Below, piece after piece: positions 25,550 to 34,047 of a stretch of 64,000 bases of DNA (the stretch's first letter is position 1; every line of letters starts with the position of its first letter). Where the stretch lies: NCBI RefSeq assembly GCF_036894955.1, contig NZ_CP145905.1, positions 56,001 to 120,000 of the forward strand, read 5' to 3'. This stretch comes from Paenibacillus sp. KS-LC4. Its GTDB lineage: Bacteria > Bacillota > Bacilli > Paenibacillales > Paenibacillaceae. The notes beneath the pieces were generated by a model that saw only the letters and a program-made list of their open reading frames with translations, was not told the origin of the DNA and did not search any database. The position numbers were made by a program, and so were the translations under genes.

Positions 25550-26155
25550 ATGACAAGAATCGGTTGGATCAGACATGGCGTTACGCAGTGGAATATCGAG
25601 GGGAGAGCGCAGGGGGCTACGGATATTCCGCTGAATGAGGAGGGCAAGCGGCAAGCGGTTGTTTTGGCTGAGCGTCTAAGCAAGGAGGAATGGCATCATA
25701 TTTACTCCAGTGATTTGCAGCGGGCGCTTGTGACAGCAGAAACGGTAGCGGCGCGCCTAGGCGGCATGATGGTCAAGCAGGATGAGCGGCTGCGGGAAAT
25801 GGGGGGCGGCCTTCTGGAAGGGATGACGGAAGCGGAGCGTATTCTGAAGTGGGGAGCCGACTGGCGCAAGGTCGATTGGCAGGGTGAAAGCCATGAATCC
25901 GTTATCGGCCGCGGTTTAGAGGTGCTGAGGGAGATTGCCCATAACCATCCGGGTCAAAATATACTTATTGTCAGCCACGGAGCGCTCATTGGCCGCTGCT
26001 TGAAGGAGCTTGTGCCGGATGCTTATAAGAACGAGCCGCTTCAAAACACGTCCATCTCGACGATATATGCGAATGCGGCAGGCGGCTGGTCCTGTGAGAG
26101 GTTTAATTGTGCGCTGCATTTGAACGGTGTGGCTGATGAAGTAGAGGCAAAATGA
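25550..26155 (+). CDS. Histidine phosphatase (phosphoglycerate mutase-like) family protein
   Basis: Protein of 201 residues. The catalytic phosphohistidine motif is GWIRHGVTQWNIEGRAQGAT (RHG at residues 8-10); the second histidine is in VSHGALIG near 141; the acid is in REMGGGLLEG near 82. The family includes cobalamin alpha-ribazole phosphatases and broad sugar-phosphate phosphatases; substrate cannot be told here. GTGGAG lies right before the ATG. It stands alone and a GC-rich hairpin follows. Confidence 0.88.
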   Translation: MTRIGWIRHGVTQWNIEGRAQGATDIPLNEEGKRQAVVLAERLSKEEWHHIYSSDLQRALVTAETVAARLGGMMVKQDERLREMGGGLLEGMTEAERILKWGADWRKVDWQGESHESVIGRGLEVLREIAHNHPGQNILIVSHGALIGRCLKELVPDAYKNEPLQNTSISTIYANAAGGWSCERFNCALHLNGVADEVEAK

Positions 26156-26170
26156 TTCATTTTCCAAGGT

Positions 26171-26212
26171 GAAACGACCGCGCGCCGTCCTCTGGCGGAG
26201 CGCGGCCGTTTC
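26171..26212 (+). other. GC-rich hairpin after the histidine phosphatase gene
   Basis: GAAACG-CCGCGC arms pair with GCGCGG-CGTTTC around a short inner stem. No T run follows, so it is not a classical terminator. It lies about 120 bases before the next gene. Confidence 0.5.
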
Positions 26213-26290
26213 AGTCCGAGAAATATAGAGAAAGGATGGCGGAATCATATACTTTTCTATATTTTAAAAAAGCTGCTGCTGTTTGGGTAT

Positions 26291-27016
26291 TTGCAGGCGC
26301 TGAATTGTCTATTTCCGGTGACGATCTTCGGGGCCATGGCTCTTACGCATTACGTCCAGGTGCCAGGTATTGCAAGGTATGACCTCATTCTGCTCATCTG
26401 CTTGGTCATGCAGGTTGTTATGGTAGCTACAAAGCTGGAGACGTGGGATGAGCTGAAGGTCATTTGCCTGTTTCACATTATCGGTCTGGCCCTTGAGGTA
26501 TATAAGGTAAAGATGGGCTCTTGGTCATATCCGGGGGAAGGGTGGTCAAGGGTATTCGACGTTCCGCTTTACAGCGGCTTCATGTATGCGAGTGTAGCAA
26601 GCTATATTTGCCAGGCTTGGCGCAGGTTCAAGCTAGAGATGGTCGGCTGGCCCAAAATGGCGTATGCGGTAGCAATCAGCGCAGCGATTTATTTGAACTT
26701 TTTTACTCATCATTATTTGTGGGATTTCAGATGGGTGCTGCTGGCGGGCCTGATTATCGTATTCTGGCGCACCTATGTTCACTTCACGCTCGGGGAAGCT
26801 GTATATAAGATGCCGCTTACGCTGGCTTTTGTTCTAATCGGATTTTTTATATGGATTGCGGAAAATATTATGACCTTTTTCGGCGCGTGGGCCTATCCGG
26901 ATCAGGAAAAGCAATGGACGCTCGTCCATGTGAGCAAAATCAGCTCATGGCTGCTGCTCGTCGTGATCAGCATTATTATAGTGGCTCAGTTGAAACGGGT
27001 AAAAAGCGCTCGCTGA
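26291..27016 (+). CDS. DUF817 family membrane protein
   Basis: Protein of about 241 residues with about eight hydrophobic segments and the DUF817 wording ALNCLFPVTIFGAMALTHYV, MGSWSYPGEGW, FTHHYLWDFRW and GAWAYPDQEKQWTLVHVSKI. Function unknown. The start is odd: TTG 26291 has no ribosome site. In the same frame upstream the reading FYILKKLLLFGY looks like real family sequence, but no ATG, GTG or TTG is found there. AGAAAGG lies at 26229-26235, and an AUA, AUU or CUG start or a frameshift may be involved. Confidence 0.75.
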   Translation: MQALNCLFPVTIFGAMALTHYVQVPGIARYDLILLICLVMQVVMVATKLETWDELKVICLFHIIGLALEVYKVKMGSWSYPGEGWSRVFDVPLYSGFMYASVASYICQAWRRFKLEMVGWPKMAYAVAISAAIYLNFFTHHYLWDFRWVLLAGLIIVFWRTYVHFTLGEAVYKMPLTLAFVLIGFFIWIAENIMTFFGAWAYPDQEKQWTLVHVSKISSWLLLVVISIIIVAQLKRVKSAR

Positions 27017-27102
27017 GTGCAATAGTGTGTTCAGCTAATCGTTACTGCGTGCAAGGCATTCTGCTGTTTCATATTTATAGAATAGGGTATATATCGGTAG
27101 CC

Positions 27103-27133
27103 GTTATATTTTCATGAGCGCCTTTCATAGATT
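27103..27133 (+). promoter_or_regulatory. Possible sigma-E promoter of the yabPQ operon
   Basis: GTTATATT and CATAGATT are 15 bases apart. The -10 matches the sigma-E consensus CATACAHT at seven of eight positions. It lies 93 bases before yabP, which is mother-cell expressed in Bacillus. Confidence 0.45.
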
Positions 27134-27225
27134 TCATAGGTTCGTCCCTCTGGACAGGTTCTAAAGTTCGTCCAACACCCATAAGCTTTAGCATAAGCTA
27201 CGCTTTGAAGTGGAGGGACGGGTTA

Positions 27226-27510
27226 ATGGTGGATCAGAATAAAGGGCAGAAGCGTCAGGAAGTGAAGATGCTCAATCGTAAGCTTCTGGAAATTACCGGG
27301 GTATTAAACGTGGAAAGCTTTGACAGCGAAGAGTTTTTGCTGGAAACGGATCTGGGTTTTCTGACGATTAAAGGGCAGAATCTGCATATTAAGCATCTCA
27401 GCCTGGAGCAAGGCTTTGTCGCTATAGAGGGGCTCGTTCATTCGCTCGCCTATTTGGACGGCAATACCCCGAGTAAATCCAAAAGCCTGTTTGGAAAATT
27501 ATTCAAGTGA
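27226..27510 (+). CDS. yabP: Sporulation protein YabP
   Basis: Small protein of 94 residues in the YabP/YqfC family: MLNRKLLEITGVLNVESFDS, then LLETDLGFLTIKGQNLHIKH and GFVAIEGLVHSLAY. It is a mother-cell sporulation protein of unknown activity. ATG 27226 has GGAGGG nine bases upstream. Its stop codon overlaps the yabQ GTG by two bases. Confidence 0.93.
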   Translation: MVDQNKGQKRQEVKMLNRKLLEITGVLNVESFDSEEFLLETDLGFLTIKGQNLHIKHLSLEQGFVAIEGLVHSLAYLDGNTPSKSKSLFGKLFK

Positions 27511-28109
27511 CACTGACGATGCAGTGGTACACGCTCGCGATGATGCTTCTGTCAGGAATCGGCATGGGTGTCGCCTTTGACGGCTATCGTGTGGTGTCGA
27601 ATGAGCTGCGGTTTCCACGTTGGTGGCTGCCGTTTCTGGACATTATATACTGGCTGGCAGCGTCGATTATCGTGTTTCGTGTGTTGTACGCAAGCAACAA
27701 TGGCGAGGTGCGGGCGTACGTCTTTCTAGGGCTGGCCATAGGTGTGAGCAGCTATTACTTTCTATTTAGCAAGCCGGTCGTCAAGCTGGTGCAGGGCATT
27801 ATTCGCGCTATCCGCGCGCTGGTCAGAGGAATCGTCAAAACGGTGGAATTTGTCATTATTAAGCCGATTCTACTTTTGTACAAAATAGGTATTGTGGCAC
27901 TGGGATTTGGGACTGCATTCACTATTTTTGTACTAAAGACTATGTTAAAATTGACTCGTCCATTATGGCTATTGCTATGTTGGGTATTAGGTCCTATCAT
28001 ACGACCGTTGAGCCGCTTATTTATGAAATACGCCGATAAGTTTAAGCTTACAGAGCGCTTTAAGGCAGCGGTTGCACGCGTGGTTGCGCTTTGGCGGAGG
28101 TTATTCTAA
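27507..28109 (+). CDS. yabQ: Spore cortex biosynthesis protein YabQ
   Basis: Membrane protein of 200 residues with four or five hydrophobic segments. The N-terminus WYTLAMMLLSGIGMGVAFDG matches YabQ, which is needed for spore cortex formation and localises to the forespore membranes. The C-terminal half is basic and longer than the shortest homologues. GTG start overlapping the yabP stop. Confidence 0.9.
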   Translation: MTLTMQWYTLAMMLLSGIGMGVAFDGYRVVSNELRFPRWWLPFLDIIYWLAASIIVFRVLYASNNGEVRAYVFLGLAIGVSSYYFLFSKPVVKLVQGIIRAIRALVRGIVKTVEFVIIKPILLLYKIGIVALGFGTAFTIFVLKTMLKLTRPLWLLLCWVLGPIIRPLSRLFMKYADKFKLTERFKAAVARVVALWRRLF

Positions 28110-28178
28110 GTTTTCATGGCATGGAGCAGATCGAGTGATGGATGCATCTGGTGCTATTTCTTAAGGGGGTACAAGCAA

Positions 28179-28490
28179 TTGGCGACAGCAGCAGCAAACA
28201 AGTTAACCGTTAATCCAGGCTCCAAGCGTCGGATCAAGATGTGGATGATGTTTATTGTCCTCTTCATGGGCTGGGCGGCTTATACCTTCTTTGGACAAAT
28301 CCAGCAGCAAAACGCTACCGAACTGCGGCTCGCAGCTGTAATGAAACAGAAGGAAGATGCCACAAATCAGGCGCAGCAGCTGCAACAGGAAATTGAGCGT
28401 CTTAACGATCCGGAATATATTGCACAGCTTGCAACCAAAGGTCAAGGCATGGTTAAAGAGGGAGAACAACAGATACAGGTAGTTAAATAG
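28179..28490 (+). CDS. divIC: Septum formation initiator DivIC
   Basis: Bitopic protein of 103 residues. Short basic N-terminus (PGSKRRIK), one membrane segment (WMMFIVLFMGWAAYTFF), then an extracellular coiled coil (MKQKEDATNQAQQLQQEIER) and the DivIC/FtsB wording LNDPEYIAQLA. It works with FtsL and DivIB at the division septum. TTG 28179 is chosen because AAGGGGG lies nine bases upstream; upstream ATG 28116 would add an unrelated 21-residue tail. Confidence 0.9.
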   Translation: MATAAANKLTVNPGSKRRIKMWMMFIVLFMGWAAYTFFGQIQQQNATELRLAAVMKQKEDATNQAQQLQQEIERLNDPEYIAQLATKGQGMVKEGEQQIQVVK

Positions 28491-28513
28491 ACGCACAAAC
28501 GGGTGAACGTCTG

Positions 28514-28543
28514 TTGACCTTCCTTCTTCCGTTCGGTTATAAT
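28514..28543 (+). promoter_or_regulatory. Sigma-A promoter of yabR
   Basis: TTGACC and a perfect TATAAT are 18 bases apart, 51 bases before the yabR start. Confidence 0.7.
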
Positions 28544-28593
28544 CACGTTAATAGTACATTAAGCGAAACTTTTAGGGAGGAACATTTTATTTT

Positions 28594-29142
28594 ATGGCAA
28601 TTGAAGTAGGCGCGAAGTTAGAGGGCAAAGTGACAGGCATTACGCATTTCGGGGCATTCGTTGATTTGTCTGGAGGTGTCACAGGTCTCGTTCACATCTC
28701 GGAAATTGCTGATAATTACGTCAAGGACGTGAAGGATCACCTGAAGATCGAAGACGTGGTCAAGGTTAAAGTCATTAACGTTGACAAAGACGGAAAAATT
28801 GGACTTTCCATTAAACAAGCCATTGATCGACCAGAGGGCCAGCTTCCTCCTGCACGCGAATCACGTCCAAGCACTCGTCCAAGTGGCGGACCTGGTGGCA
28901 GCGGAGAACGCTTTAACCGCGGCGGCGGTGGTGGCGGTCAAGATCGCGGCGATCGTGGAGGACACGGTGGCGGCGGTGGTGGACGTCCATTTAAGCAGCA
29001 GGCCGGCGGCAGACCAGCTTATGGAAAACCAACGTTTGAGGATAAAGTGTCGCGCTTCCTGAAAGACAGTGAAGAACGCATCTCCTCCCTGAAGAAGAAT
29101 ACCGAAGGCAAACGCGGTGGACGCGGAGCCAAGCGGGTTTAA
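28594..29142 (+). CDS. yabR: S1-domain RNA-binding protein YabR
   Basis: Protein of 182 residues. Residues 1-75 form one S1 domain (KLEGKVTGITHFGAFVDLSG; GLVHISEIAD; KIGLSIKQA). Residues 85-150 are an arginine/glycine-rich low-complexity tract, longer than in B. subtilis YabR. The C-terminus FEDKVSRFLKDSEERISSLK is a conserved tail. It probably binds RNA or ribosomes. GGGAGGAAC lies upstream of ATG. Confidence 0.92.
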   Translation: MAIEVGAKLEGKVTGITHFGAFVDLSGGVTGLVHISEIADNYVKDVKDHLKIEDVVKVKVINVDKDGKIGLSIKQAIDRPEGQLPPARESRPSTRPSGGPGGSGERFNRGGGGGGQDRGDRGGHGGGGGGRPFKQQAGGRPAYGKPTFEDKVSRFLKDSEERISSLKKNTEGKRGGRGAKRV

Positions 29143-29166
29143 GCAAGAGCATAATCTAATGATAAG

Positions 29167-29196
29167 AGCAGAGCCTTTATGGTTCTGCTTTTTTTG
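29167..29196 (+). terminator. Terminator after yabR
   Basis: AGCAGAGCC and GGTTCTGCT pair around a five-base loop and are followed by a long T run. Confidence 0.85.
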
Positions 29197-29434
29197 CGTT
29201 TATGTGCCGCCTCGAAGTTTTTTCCTCCCCTACTCTTTCAATACCGACACATTCACCTGCATATTCGCCAACAAATGGAGATGCTGATAGACGGTTTTTG
29301 TTGAAGCTGTTCGAGGCGCTGACGGCAAAGAGGGGGGCATGAGCCCAGACAGGGCAAGTGAAAATTTGATTTTGACAAGGACTGCGAGGGCAGTTGATTT
29401 TGTCGGAAAAAACTTTTGGGCCGCCTACGTTAAA

Positions 29435-29467
29435 CTGACAAACTTCCTATGGACGACCTCCTATAAT
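29435..29467 (+). promoter_or_regulatory. spoIIE: spoIIE promoter with 21-base spacer
   Basis: CTGACA and TATAAT are separated by 21 bases. In B. subtilis, spoIIE and spoIIG use just such over-spaced sigma-A promoters that need Spo0A-P. A 0A-box-like TGTCGGA lies upstream at 29401 (consensus TGTCGAA, one mismatch). Confidence 0.6.
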
Positions 29468-29505
29468 GGGAAACACAATACATTCGGAAATGGTGGTGTC
29501 TGCGG

Positions 29506-31998
29506 ATGAACAAGGAAAGTGTACTCGTATTTCCCAGAGGAAAGAAAGAAGGATGGCTGCAGCCTCGAATCGGTAAAGTTAAGGAGCGTATTGCCTCGCA
29601 GCGATTTATTCAGCTGGTGCTGGCAAAAAAATGGACCTTCCTGCTTGTTGCTGTTGGTTTTTTGCTTGGACGAGCTGTCATATTGGAGTCGCTTATGCCG
29701 TTTGCCGCTGCTTATTTCGCCGTTATTTATTTTCTTCGAAAGGATGCGGTTGCTTGGGTCGGGCTGTCAGTGGTGGTGGGCAGCTTTTTCGCGGTTACAC
29801 CCTCCCCAGTCTGGATTGCGATGGAAATTGCCGCATTATTTCTTTTGTTCAAGGGGCTCGAAGCCTACGAGAAGGCTGAGCTTGCTTCGGCTCCGCTGCT
29901 CGTATTTACCGCCACCTTGCTCGTCCAATTGTTTCATGTTTTCACCTTGAACACGCTGACCTGGTACAGCATCATGCTGGTTGTCGTGGAAGCGGCACTC
30001 GGCTTTGTTCTCACGCTCGTGTTCATCCAAGCTATCCCGGTGCTGACGATGTCTAAGAAGACAACAGCGCTGCGCAGCGAGGAAATTATATGCCTGATGA
30101 TATTGCTCGCTTCCGTCATGACAGGGGCGGTTGGCTGGGTGGTCTACGGCATGTCGGTGGAGCATATCATGTCGCGTTATATGCTCGTGCTATTCGCGCT
30201 TGCTGGGGGTGCGCCGCTTGGAGCGTCGGTCGGGGTCATTGCTGGACTCATACTCAGTCTTGCGGATTTTAACGCGATTGTGCAGATGAGCCTGCTGGCG
30301 TTTGCGGGGCTGCTGGCGGGGCTGCTGCGGGATGGAGGGAAGATGGCTGTAGCCTTTGGCATGCTGCTCGGAACATCCATTCTAGCCGTATATGTAGGCG
30401 GTCAAGGCGATGTGATGGCGTCCACCTGGGAATCGGTTACAGCGGCTATTATGCTGATTTTGACGCCGCGCGTCATGATCCGAACGATATCCCGCTATGT
30501 GCCGGGAACGAATGAGCATGCGAAGTCGCAGCATGAATATGCGAAGCGTGTGCGTGAGGTGACGGCTGAGCGGGTCACGCAATATTCGGAGATGTTTCGT
30601 CAGCTCTCGCGAAGCTTTGGTCAATTAAACGGCGGCGCTGTGGCGATGAATCGCGAGGATGAGATCACCCATTTTATGAATGAGGTGGCGGCACGAAGCT
30701 GCGCAAGCTGCCATCGGCAAAATGCATGCTGGGGGGATAAATTTTATCAGACCTATAAAGTGATGACTGAGATGATGACGACGGTTGAGCAAGAGCGTGC
30801 ACCTGGAGCTAAGGAAATGCCGCGAACGTGGACTGCCCATTGCTCGAAGTCAACGCAGGTGATGTCGGTCATGAAGCAGCAGTACGAGCTTTATCAAAAT
30901 AATATGCACTGGAAGAAGCAAATATTCGACTCCCGTCAGCTGGTAGCTGAGCAATTGACCGGCGTGTCCCAGGTCATGGAGGATTTGGCGAAGGAAATTC
31001 GCCGCGAGGGGCAGACGCTGCATTTGCAGGAGGAGCAAATTAGGGAGGCACTGGAGGGGCTTGGGCTGTCGATTCGAGAAATTGAAGTGATTAATTTGGA
31101 GGAGGGCAATGTTGATATTGAGCTGTACCATACATTTAGCAAGGGATATGATGAGTGCCGCAAAATTATTGCGCCGCTGCTTACGGATATTTTAGGTGAG
31201 CATATTGCAGTTAAACTTGAGGAGGAACCCGAGAAAAATGGAGAAGCAACAAGGGTCGTATTTGGCTCCGCCAAAGTGTTTGAAATTGAAACGGGCGTTG
31301 CTGGTGCGGCAAAAGGGGGCGATCTGCTGTCAGGCGACAGCTTTAGCATGGTGGAGCTTGGCAACGGCAAATTTGCCGTGGCAATTAGCGATGGCATGGG
31401 AAATGGAGAGAGGGCGCGCCAGGAAAGCAGCGCAGCGCTGTCGATTTTGCAGCAGTTGCTCAAGTCGGGTATGGACGAGAAGCTCGCGGTCAAATCGGTC
31501 AATTCCATCCTGCTGCTGCGTTCGTCAGATGAAGTATTCGCAACCGTGGATCTCGCCATTATCGATCTTTATACCGCCTCAACGATGTTTATGAAAATCG
31601 GATCAACACCGAGCTTTATTAAGCGCGGCAAGGAAGTAATTCCAGTTACGGCCAATAATTTGCCAATCGGCATTTTGCAGGACATTGATGTAGATATGAT
31701 TTCGATGCAGCTTCAGCCCGGGGATGCACTCATTATGATGAGTGATGGTATTTATGATGCGCCAGGCCACGCGGTCAATAAGGAGATGTGGATGAAACGA
31801 ATGATCCATGAGCTGAAAACGGAGGACCCGCAGGAAATGGCCGATGTGCTGCTGGACACCGTTGTTCGTTACCATAAGGGGGAAATTATAGATGATATGA
31901 CCGTGCTGGTGGCGCGTGTGGACAAGCATTTGCCAGAGTGGGCGGCATTTCGTTGGCCGGGTATGTCGCGAATGGAGCGCCCGCGGACGGTAAGCTAG
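29506..31998 (+). CDS. spoIIE: Stage II sporulation protein E, membrane PP2C phosphatase
   Basis: Protein of 830 residues. About ten membrane segments lie in residues 45-330, a central region with a CASCHRQNACW cysteine cluster (about 398-408) and coiled parts follows, and a C-terminal PP2C-type phosphatase domain covers 610-810 (SGDSFSMVELGNGKFAVAIS, DGMGNG, MMSDGIYD, DDMTVLVAR). It dephosphorylates SpoIIAA to release sigma-F and interacts with FtsZ. Length equals the Bacillus protein. ATG 29506. Confidence 0.96.
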   Translation: MNKESVLVFPRGKKEGWLQPRIGKVKERIASQRFIQLVLAKKWTFLLVAVGFLLGRAVILESLMPFAAAYFAVIYFLRKDAVAWVGLSVVVGSFFAVTPSPVWIAMEIAALFLLFKGLEAYEKAELASAPLLVFTATLLVQLFHVFTLNTLTWYSIMLVVVEAALGFVLTLVFIQAIPVLTMSKKTTALRSEEIICLMILLASVMTGAVGWVVYGMSVEHIMSRYMLVLFALAGGAPLGASVGVIAGLILSLADFNAIVQMSLLAFAGLLAGLLRDGGKMAVAFGMLLGTSILAVYVGGQGDVMASTWESVTAAIMLILTPRVMIRTISRYVPGTNEHAKSQHEYAKRVREVTAERVTQYSEMFRQLSRSFGQLNGGAVAMNREDEITHFMNEVAARSCASCHRQNACWGDKFYQTYKVMTEMMTTVEQERAPGAKEMPRTWTAHCSKSTQVMSVMKQQYELYQNNMHWKKQIFDSRQLVAEQLTGVSQVMEDLAKEIRREGQTLHLQEEQIREALEGLGLSIREIEVINLEEGNVDIELYHTFSKGYDECRKIIAPLLTDILGEHIAVKLEEEPEKNGEATRVVFGSAKVFEIETGVAGAAKGGDLLSGDSFSMVELGNGKFAVAISDGMGNGERARQESSAALSILQQLLKSGMDEKLAVKSVNSILLLRSSDEVFATVDLAIIDLYTASTMFMKIGSTPSFIKRGKEVIPVTANNLPIGILQDIDVDMISMQLQPGDALIMMSDGIYDAPGHAVNKEMWMKRMIHELKTEDPQEMADVLLDTVVRYHKGEIIDDMTVLVARVDKHLPEWAAFRWPGMSRMERPRTVS

Positions 31999-32337
31999 CA
32001 AATAGGGGGCTGCAAGGGAGGGTGATCAGGAACGGCGGCAGAAAGTTTATCTTGGATCACATGATAAATTGGAGGTGAAGAGGCTAAATGTTAGCTAAAT
32101 AGAATGCTCTCTTGGAGGTGATTAACCAAACCGGCGTTTATTCATAGTGCGCTTCAAAGGAAGCGGCTATGAATAAACGCCGGTTTTTTCTGCGTATAGC
32201 CGTTTATCTCTCTTAAAATGGGCAAAACTGATAGAGTCAGCTCCTTGTCACTCTAGGTGGGTCAGCATGCTGGCTTGTGGCTGTTTGTGCAAATATAAGG
32301 ATTTTTAAGTTGTTATTAGGAAGGGAGATTGATAGGG
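31999..32337 (+). other. Intergenic stretch between spoIIE and yabS
   Basis: No gene seen. A ribosome-site-like GGAGGTG with the short frame ATGTTAGCTAAATAG (four codons) sits at 32088, and a strong terminator lies at 32131-32189. The yabS promoter should lie in 32200-32320, but no confident hexamers were found. Confidence 0.5.
32131..32189 (+). terminator. Strong terminator after spoIIE
   Basis: Perfect 17-pair stem (CCGGCGTTTATTCATAG and its complement) with a 19-base loop, directly followed by six T. The loop contains its own small inverted pair CGCTTC/GAAGCG. Confidence 0.9.
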
Positions 32338-33063
32338 ATGAAGCAAATTTTACTTATAACCGATGGTTGTTCGAATGTAGGGCTTAGCCCGATTGTAGCA
32401 GCGGCTCATGCGAAAGCGGAAGGTATTGCAGTCAATGTTGTTGGGGTGCTTGATTACGGCGATGCGGGCGAGTCCGGCAGCATGGAGATTGAGGAAATTG
32501 CAAGGGCTGGCGGAGGCATCAGCCGGATGGTTCATACGCGCCAGCTGGCGCAGACTGTCCAGATGATGACGCGCAAGACGGTTGTACAGACGATTCAGCT
32601 AGCTGTACAGAGGGAGCTTAAACATGTGCTTGGCAGCGGGGCGATCGAGGATTTGCCGCCGGAGAAGCGCAGCGAGGTCGTGAGGGTGATGGATGAGCTG
32701 GGGGAAAGCACCGATCTACAGGTGGCGCTGCTTATCGACGCCAGCGCCAGCATGAAGCCAAAGCTGATTGCGGTAGAAGAAGCAATTCGCGACTTGATGC
32801 TAAGTCTGCAAGCAAGGCAAGGGAAAAGCGAAATTGCTGTCTTTCATTTTCCGGGCGGAAGACATGGAGAAGAGTGCAAAATGGATCTGGGCTGGACGGA
32901 TAATTTGACAGGAGCGCAGTCGATTTTTCCGAAATTGCAAATGAGCGGCACGACGCCAACGGGTCCGGCGCTAATGCAGGTGATTGATTTTTATCGTCAG
33001 GGGGATTATGGTAGGAGGAGCAGAGAAGAAACGGATGGGATGATGAGTGACTACGTCGTTTAG
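32338..33063 (+). CDS. yabS: VWA-domain protein YabS
   Basis: Protein of 241 residues with a von Willebrand A domain; the MIDAS motif DASAS is near residue 138. The N-terminal half KQILLITDGCSNVGLSPIVA is a second VWA-like part. Sporulation-induced in Bacillus; usually co-expressed with the kinase YabT. ATG 32338 has AAGGGAG about 11 bases upstream. The 3' end overlaps yabT by 17 bases. Confidence 0.88.
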   Translation: MKQILLITDGCSNVGLSPIVAAAHAKAEGIAVNVVGVLDYGDAGESGSMEIEEIARAGGGISRMVHTRQLAQTVQMMTRKTVVQTIQLAVQRELKHVLGSGAIEDLPPEKRSEVVRVMDELGESTDLQVALLIDASASMKPKLIAVEEAIRDLMLSLQARQGKSEIAVFHFPGGRHGEECKMDLGWTDNLTGAQSIFPKLQMSGTTPTGPALMQVIDFYRQGDYGRRSREETDGMMSDYVV

Positions 33064-33970
33064 AATCAGTCTCCGCCGTGGTACTGTGGTGACTGGAAAA
33101 TGGAAGCGCCGTAAGTATCGGGTTGAGCGTCTGCTTGGGGAAGGCGCTAATGGAAAAGTATACTTGGTTCATTCCGATCAGGGGTGGGTTGCCCTTAAGG
33201 TTGGCGCTGATGCAGTAGACCTGCAATCGGAAATCAATGTGCTTCAGACGCTTGCGAAGCAGGGAAGGCGTCAGGCGCCTGCGTTTTTGTATGATGTGGA
33301 TGATCTGCAAGGCTCCGATGGACGCGATTACCCTTTTTATATTATGAAGTATGTGCGCGGGGTGAATTTGTCTGCGTATTTACTTCAGAACGGTAAGGAA
33401 TGGTTCCCGCTGGTCAGCCTTAATCTATTGAATAAATTGGCTGAGCTTCACAGCAAGGGATGGGTATTCTGCGATTTAAAGATGGAAAATGTGATGGTTG
33501 CTGATTATGGACATGTCGAGCTGGTGGATTACGGCGGGGTAACAGCGGTAGGAAGAAGCATTCGCCAGTTTACTGAAATTTATGACCGAGGTTATTGGAA
33601 CGCAGGTTCCCGGTCTGCCGATTTGAAATACGACTTATTTTCTTTTGCGGTGCTGTGCATCCAAATGCACGAACCGAAGAGACTGCACCAGCTTACCTTG
33701 ACGCTGCTCCCGCAAAATCGTTCGACCGATGATTTGGAGCAGCTGATAGCGACCAATGCTTCTCTCAAGCCGATTGCAGGCTGGCTTGCAGAAGCGCTTG
33801 CTGGACGTTTTGCAGATGCTGCTGAAGGTGCGGAGGCGTGGCGTGTGCTGATGCATGGAACGAATCGCAAGCAAGCCGCCCCGACCCCTTTCTGGCTCAA
33901 AGGACTAGTTGCGGGTTCGGCAATTATGCTGGCTGTATCAGTTTATTGGCTGCTTCGCGTGGGTATGTAA
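33047..33970 (+). CDS. yabT: Hanks-type serine/threonine kinase YabT
   Basis: Protein of 307 residues. Kinase lobe: glycine loop LLGEGANGKVYLV, lysine in VALKVG, catalytic loop FCDLKMENVM (HRD is replaced by FCD but Asp, Lys and Asn remain), metal site DYGG instead of DFG. A C-terminal membrane segment (LVAGSAIMLAVSVYWLL) anchors it. In B. subtilis YabT is a DNA-activated kinase acting on RecA and AbrB during sporulation. GTG start inside the yabS end. Confidence 0.88.
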   Translation: MTTSFRISLRRGTVVTGKWKRRKYRVERLLGEGANGKVYLVHSDQGWVALKVGADAVDLQSEINVLQTLAKQGRRQAPAFLYDVDDLQGSDGRDYPFYIMKYVRGVNLSAYLLQNGKEWFPLVSLNLLNKLAELHSKGWVFCDLKMENVMVADYGHVELVDYGGVTAVGRSIRQFTEIYDRGYWNAGSRSADLKYDLFSFAVLCIQMHEPKRLHQLTLTLLPQNRSTDDLEQLIATNASLKPIAGWLAEALAGRFADAAEGAEAWRVLMHGTNRKQAAPTPFWLKGLVAGSAIMLAVSVYWLLRVGM

Positions 33971-34047
33971 TGACATAAGATGTTATAGCAAGGCTTCGCC
34001 AGCTTTTGTGATGAAGGCGGCGGCCAGAAGGGAATGAGGGAAGAGGA

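Noticed and set aside
26236..26383. Short plus-strand ORF starting MAESYTFLYF ahead of the DUF817 gene
   Set aside because: It has a fair ribosome site, but the reading soon runs out of frame with the conserved DUF817 protein; more likely an alternative-frame shadow or evidence of a frameshift.
28871..29000. Glycine-rich DNA repeat as a CRISPR or tandem repeat
   Set aside because: It is the coding region of the RG-rich tail of YabR, with irregular units and no spacers.
29143..29505. tRNA genes expected from the B. subtilis order between yabR and spoIIE
   Set aside because: No T-loop GGTTCRA or CCA-type acceptor pattern found; only a terminator and the spoIIE promoter.
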